Source: Methanobacterium sp. (lineage in GTDB: Archaea; Methanobacteriota; Methanobacteria; Methanobacteriales; Methanobacteriaceae). From it: a stretch of DNA of 9,010 bases. How positions within the stretch are numbered: the stretch's first letter is position 1; the number at the start of each line of letters is the position of its first letter. This document shows, piece after piece, positions 7,317 to 9,010 of this stretch. The notes beneath the pieces were generated by a model. It ran no database searches, had not been told where the DNA came from, and was given only the letters and a program-made list of their open reading frames with translations. Made by a program: the position numbers and the translations under genes. The stretch spans positions 1 through 9,010 of the forward strand of contig JAHKLQ010000017.1 of assembly GCA_020854975.1 (NCBI GenBank), given 5' to 3'.

Positions 7317-7365
7317 AGGAGAATAATGTAATATATCTTCTTTAAACAATATTCTGTGGAAGGTT

Positions 7366-7479
7366 ATGAGTATGGATAAATCTGCAATGAGAATTTGGTC
7401 TGTAATTGTTGTTATAGTCTTAGTAGTCAGCTTAGATTTCCTATTTCTAAGAAATTTTCTGGCAACGCTTATGTGTTAA
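7366..7479 (+). CDS. Small 37-residue single-pass membrane protein
   Basis: ATG at 7366 opens a 37-codon frame ending in TAA, preceded by a good ribosome binding site (GGAAGG, 7358-7363) two or three bases upstream; the ATG at 7372 in the same frame would give it more normal spacing. The product has a short polar N-terminus (MSMDKSAM), then one hydrophobic helix (about 10-28), then RNFLATLMC. The helix start, RIWSVIVVIVLVVSL, closely parallels RIWGLIILVVLVLSL at the anchor of the surface protein encoded just upstream (6322-7179), with about ten of sixteen positions identical, so the two are probably related. Nothing resembling the rest of that protein follows in any frame before the T-rich end signal, so this is either a genuine mini-protein or a decayed N-terminal duplicate. 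The intact signals at both ends favour a real gene. Function is unknown. Confidence 0.6.
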   Translation: MSMDKSAMRIWSVIVVIVLVVSLDFLFLRNFLATLMC

Positions 7480-7480
7480 T

Positions 7481-7512
7481 ATACTAATATTTGTAGTATT
7501 TTTTATTATATT
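7481..7512 (+). terminator. Hairpin plus T-run ending the 37-residue gene; overlaps a TATA-like box
   Basis: ATACTA (7481-7486) pairs with TAGTAT (7494-7499) around a 7-base loop, and a T-run follows at once, giving a small terminator two bases past the stop codon. The same T-rich stretch continues as TTTTATTATATT (7501-7512), which could be the TATA box of the tautomerase gene with a start near 7531. Confidence 0.5.
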
Positions 7513-7543
7513 CAGCAAATATTTAAACGAATAATTAACATCT

Positions 7544-7549
7544 GGAGGT
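7544..7549 (+). promoter_or_regulatory. Ribosome binding site fixing the tautomerase start
   Basis: GGAGGT is a near-perfect match to the archaeal anti-Shine-Dalgarno sequence and lies seven bases before the ATG at 7557. It matters because it confirms that the protein begins Met-Cys-Pro rather than Met-Pro. Confidence 0.8.
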
Positions 7550-7556
7550 TAAATAA

Positions 7557-7952
7557 ATGTGCCCACTGGTTAAAATCGAAATAAGAAAAGGATATTCCGG
7601 TGAATATAAAAAAGCAATTTTAGATGGAGTTCACCAGGCATTAGTTGATGCATTCAAAATACCTCCTAGTGATCGGTTTCAAAGGATCTATGAATTGAAT
7701 GAGGAAGATTTTGAGTGCCCTCCAAATAGGAGTGGTGCTGTTACCCTTATCCAGATAACTATCTTCCCTGGCCGTTCATTTGAAGCAAAAAAAGAATTGT
7801 ATCAAGGTATAATCAAAAATTTAGGGGAAAATCCAGGTATTGATGGTCATGATATTGTAATCATACTCCTGGAGCCACCAATGGAGAACTGGGGTGTTCG
7901 AGGAGGGCGACCTGCCAGTGAAGTTGATTTCCAGTTTAAAATTGATATTTAA
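7557..7952 (+). CDS. Tautomerase-superfamily protein (Tautomerase_2/MSAD-like), catalytic proline displaced
   Basis: This 131-residue protein has the doubled beta-alpha-beta tautomerase fold typical of Tautomerase_2 and malonate semialdehyde decarboxylase relatives. PLVKIEIRKGYS is the first strand, ILDGVHQALVDAFKIP the helix, SDRFQRIYEL (38-47) carries an Asp-Arg pair in the place of the MSAD active-site Asp, GRSFEAKKELYQ (72-83) carries the second-half Arg, and MENWGVRGGRPASEV (109-123) is a conserved-looking end. Enzymes of this superfamily use the free amine of Pro1, exposed after Met removal. Here the start reads Met-Cys-Pro, so Pro is residue 3. The start is fixed by GGAGGT at 7544-7549, seven bases upstream, and no other start codon in frame would expose the proline. 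Either catalysis is lost or altered, or further N-terminal trimming occurs. The substrate is unknown. The gene is monocistronic, with its own end signal. Confidence 0.88.
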   Translation: MCPLVKIEIRKGYSGEYKKAILDGVHQALVDAFKIPPSDRFQRIYELNEEDFECPPNRSGAVTLIQITIFPGRSFEAKKELYQGIIKNLGENPGIDGHDIVIILLEPPMENWGVRGGRPASEVDFQFKIDI

Positions 7953-7965
7953 CTTAAATATTTAA

Positions 7966-7983
7966 TTAAAAAATGTTTTTTTT
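7966..7983 (+). terminator. T-run terminator of the tautomerase gene
   Basis: An A-run followed by an 8-base T-run (7976-7983) lies about 25 bases past the stop codon. The A and T runs can pair weakly; the U-tract alone is typical of archaeal termination. Confidence 0.55.
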
Positions 7984-8056
7984 GTATTAGTATAACAAAG
8001 ATGTGACAATCCATTAATAACCAAAAAAATTAATAAAACTCAATAAACTGAATTGA

Positions 8057-8098
8057 AAAAAAAAAGAAACTTTCCCGGTGAATAACCAGGGAAAGTAG
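8057..8098 (-). terminator. Hairpin plus T-run terminator for the acetate transporter unit
   Basis: Read on the minus strand, ACTTTCCC and GGGAAAGT form a perfect 8-bp stem, extended by three G/C-rich pairs after a one-base bulge, with a 5-base loop. A T-tract interrupted by one C follows directly (A-run on the plus strand at about 8057-8066). This is the strongest factor-independent-like terminator in the window, and it points to the end of the acs-transporter transcript. Confidence 0.7.
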
Positions 8099-8101
8099 GT
8101 G

Positions 8102-8141
8102 TATTTAAATAGCGCTTTCGGAGGCGGTTGCTATTTAAATA
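8102..8141. repeat. Perfect 12-bp inverted repeat with 16-base GC-rich loop
   Basis: TATTTAAATAGC (8102-8113) and GCTATTTAAATA (8130-8141) are exact inverted complements around a GC-rich 16-base loop that contains GGAGG on the plus strand and CCTCC on the minus strand. It sits in the 3' untranslated region of the acetate transporter, between its stop codon and the hairpin terminator. The arms include the palindrome ATTTAAAT. It could be an RNA stem-loop, a protein binding site or a small mobile-repeat remnant. Confidence 0.75.
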
Positions 8142-8155
8142 AATTTGATATTTTC

Positions 8156-8206
8156 AGGTGGGTAATACGTCCCTTTCATTTTAGGTGGGTAATACGTCCC
8201 TTTCAT
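8156..8206 (-). repeat. 27-bp-period tandem duplication across the transporter stop codon
   Basis: A 24-base block is repeated exactly at 8156-8179 and 8183-8206 with three bases between, giving a 27-bp period. The right-hand copy encodes the last seven transporter residues, ERDVLPT. The left-hand copy, past the TAA stop, encodes ERDVLPT again in the same frame and ends in TGA. The period is exactly nine codons. Confidence 0.9.
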
Positions 8207-8759
8207 AGGTTTCATTTAAAACCTGGGCCAGACCCACATAGACAGCTGCGAATCCTGTGAATATTCCTTCATAACCAGCGATCAGGGTTATAGTGGAGTT
8301 ACCTGTGACATCACCTATGGCCAATAGGAAGAACAGGATGGCCAGTGATCCAAAGATGACTTGCAGGCCCCGGCTGAGTTTTAAGGTTCCAACGAACATT
8401 ACCAGGGTGAATAATCCCCACATGAAGAGATATGATGCTATTGCCAGATTATCTGGTGCTGCTGCCAGGTTCATTTTGGGAAGTACCAGGAGAAGTACGA
8501 AACTCCACCAGAAGAGTCCGTATGATCCAAAGGCCACTGCCCCAAAGGTGTTACCTTTATTGTATTCCATGGCGCAGGCCATTATTTGAGCAATTCCCCC
8601 ATAAGCTATTCCCATTGCCAGGATCATGCTGTTTATAGGGAAAAAACCTGCGTTATGCACATTCAACAGCACTGTAGTCAATCCAAATCCTAAAAGTCCT
8701 AGAGGTGCCGGGTTGGCAGTTAAATCCTCTATTTTGACCGATTTTGTGTTTTCTTCCAT
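8181..8759 (-). CDS. Acetate uptake transporter, GPR1/FUN34/YaaH (AceTr) family
   Basis: This 192-residue cytoplasmic-membrane protein carries the family signature [11 protein letters not shown] (16-26) after a polar N-terminus, six hydrophobic segments, and the conserved-looking stretches [21 protein letters not shown] (65-85, a characteristic AceTr region) and [13 protein letters not shown] (162-174). The family, including E. coli SatP and yeast Ady2, moves acetate or succinate, usually with protons. The length is typical. An SD-like AGGGGT (about 8768-8773) precedes the ATG. Acetyl-CoA synthetase lies 88 bases upstream on the same strand, which strongly supports acetate as substrate. The C-terminal seven codons are duplicated beyond the stop codon. 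An AT-rich box on the minus strand (about 8782-8797) might give it an additional promoter. Confidence 0.93.
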   Translation of the reverse strand: MEENTKSVKIEDLTANPAPLGLLGFGLTTVLLNVHNAGFFPINSMILAMGIAYGGIAQIMACAMEYNKGNTFGAVAFGSYGLFWWSFVLLLVLPKMNLAAAPDNLAIASYLFMWGLFTLVMFVGTLKLSRGLQVIFGSLAILFFLLAIGDVTGNSTITLIAGYEGIFTGFAAVYVGLAQVLNETYERDVLPT

Positions 8760-8847
8760 ACTATCATACCCCTAAGGGTTTTATTTAATTTAAAGTTATT
8801 TACCACTCCTTTTTTCATTGTTTTGGTTATTCAGGGTTTATTTTGAA

Positions 8848-9010
8848 TTATTCTTCCAGTGTGGATGTGTCACCCAGATCTTCGCCCATTTCCTGGGCCC
8901 GTAGAATTCTACGCATGATCTTACCACTCCTGGTTTTGGGGAGTTTATCCACCTGCACTATTTCACCCAGCACAGCCACGGGTCCCAGTTCATAACGGAC
9001 ATGCTTTTTA
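8848..9010 (-). CDS. acs: Acetyl-CoA synthetase (AMP-forming), C-terminal fragment at window edge
   Basis: Only the last 53 codons are present; the 5' part lies beyond the right edge. The frame shows the C-terminal domain of AMP-forming acyl-CoA synthetases: [16 protein letters not shown], whose Lys in RSGK is the catalytic residue and the one acetylated in bacterial Acs, then an ELGDTSTL-like ending ([10 protein letters not shown]) that is characteristic of acetyl-CoA synthetase rather than longer-chain ligases. The enzyme converts acetate, ATP and CoA to acetyl-CoA, AMP and PPi in the cytosol. In hydrogenotrophic methanogens this serves carbon assimilation, not methanogenesis from acetate. 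The AceTr transporter follows after 88 bases on the same strand, consistent with an uptake-activation operon. The gene symbol is inferred from this tail and the context. Confidence 0.88.
   Translation of the reverse strand, partial: KKHVRYELGPVAVLGEIVQVDKLPKTRSGKIMRRILRAQEMGEDLGDTSTLEE

Noticed and set aside
7366..7556. Remnant of a larger gene (pseudogene) at the 37-residue frame
   Set aside because: No frame downstream continues with sequence like the 6322-7179 protein, and a hairpin plus T-run follows the stop codon at once, so a small gene is the simpler reading.
8156..8206. CRISPR array or attachment site
   Set aside because: Only two copies separated by three bases; the spacing is an in-frame tandem duplication, with no spacer-sized gaps, no cas genes and no integrase.
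8293..8638. Plus-strand frames of 98 and 68 codons
   Set aside because: Antisense shadows of the acetate transporter, without ribosome binding sites.
1..9010. New defence system, prophage or insertion sequence
   Set aside because: Every sizeable frame is accounted for by housekeeping, transport, regulatory or envelope proteins; no nuclease, helicase, toxin, transposase, integrase or terminal inverted repeats flanking a gene were found.

Overview
The window most likely comes from a hydrogenotrophic methanogenic archaeon of the Methanobacteriales, probably Methanobacterium or a close relative. The base composition is AT-rich. Gene starts often follow GGAGG-type ribosome binding sites, intergenic regions carry A/T-rich boxes like archaeal TATA elements, and gene ends run into T-tracts. 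The gene set fits too: a DtxR-type metal regulator, a PBS-lyase HEAT protein, a DUF5518-like membrane protein, an iron-sulfur GMC oxidoreductase, a Yip1 membrane protein, a Tautomerase_2-like protein and an acetate transporter beside acetyl-CoA synthetase. The taxonomic call is inference; there is no rRNA or marker gene here.

Layout. 1-1316 (-): a DHA2-type MFS exporter, cut by the left edge. 1317-1697: an AT-rich divergent intergenic region with promoter-like boxes and short palindromes. 1698-2156 (+): a HIT protein. It converges on a minus-strand pair, a 237-residue HEAT-repeat protein (2257-2970) and a short DtxR/MntR-type regulator (3062-3517). 3730-4203 (+): a small membrane protein with a basic tail, divergent from the regulator. 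4325-5524 (+): a compact GMC oxidoreductase with a ferredoxin-like cysteine cluster. 5746-7179 (+): a Yip1 membrane protein directly abutting a membrane-anchored, sequon-rich protein with a recurring Gly-Gly pattern. 7366-7479 (+): a 37-residue single-helix protein whose helix resembles the anchor of that protein. 7557-7952 (+): a tautomerase-fold protein with an extra Cys before the usual N-terminal proline. 8181-8759 (-) and 8848-9010 (-): an AceTr-family acetate transporter downstream of the 3' end of acetyl-CoA synthetase.

How the genes fit together. The clearest functional unit is acs plus the acetate transporter, an acetate uptake and activation pair for carbon assimilation. The Yip1 gene and its neighbour look like one transcription unit for a cell-envelope job, with the 37-residue helix protein as a possible accessory. 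The DtxR-type regulator is divergent from the small membrane protein and upstream of the HEAT gene, but no metal transporter is present to identify its regulon. No CRISPR array, tRNA, rRNA, insertion sequence or phage gene was seen.

The points most worth a second look are the displaced catalytic proline in the tautomerase, the in-frame 27-bp tandem duplication across the stop codon of the acetate transporter, a perfect 12-bp inverted repeat with a GGAGG loop next to it, the iron-sulfur motif in the GMC enzyme, and the short paralogous helix protein. I found no convincing new defence or mobile system.
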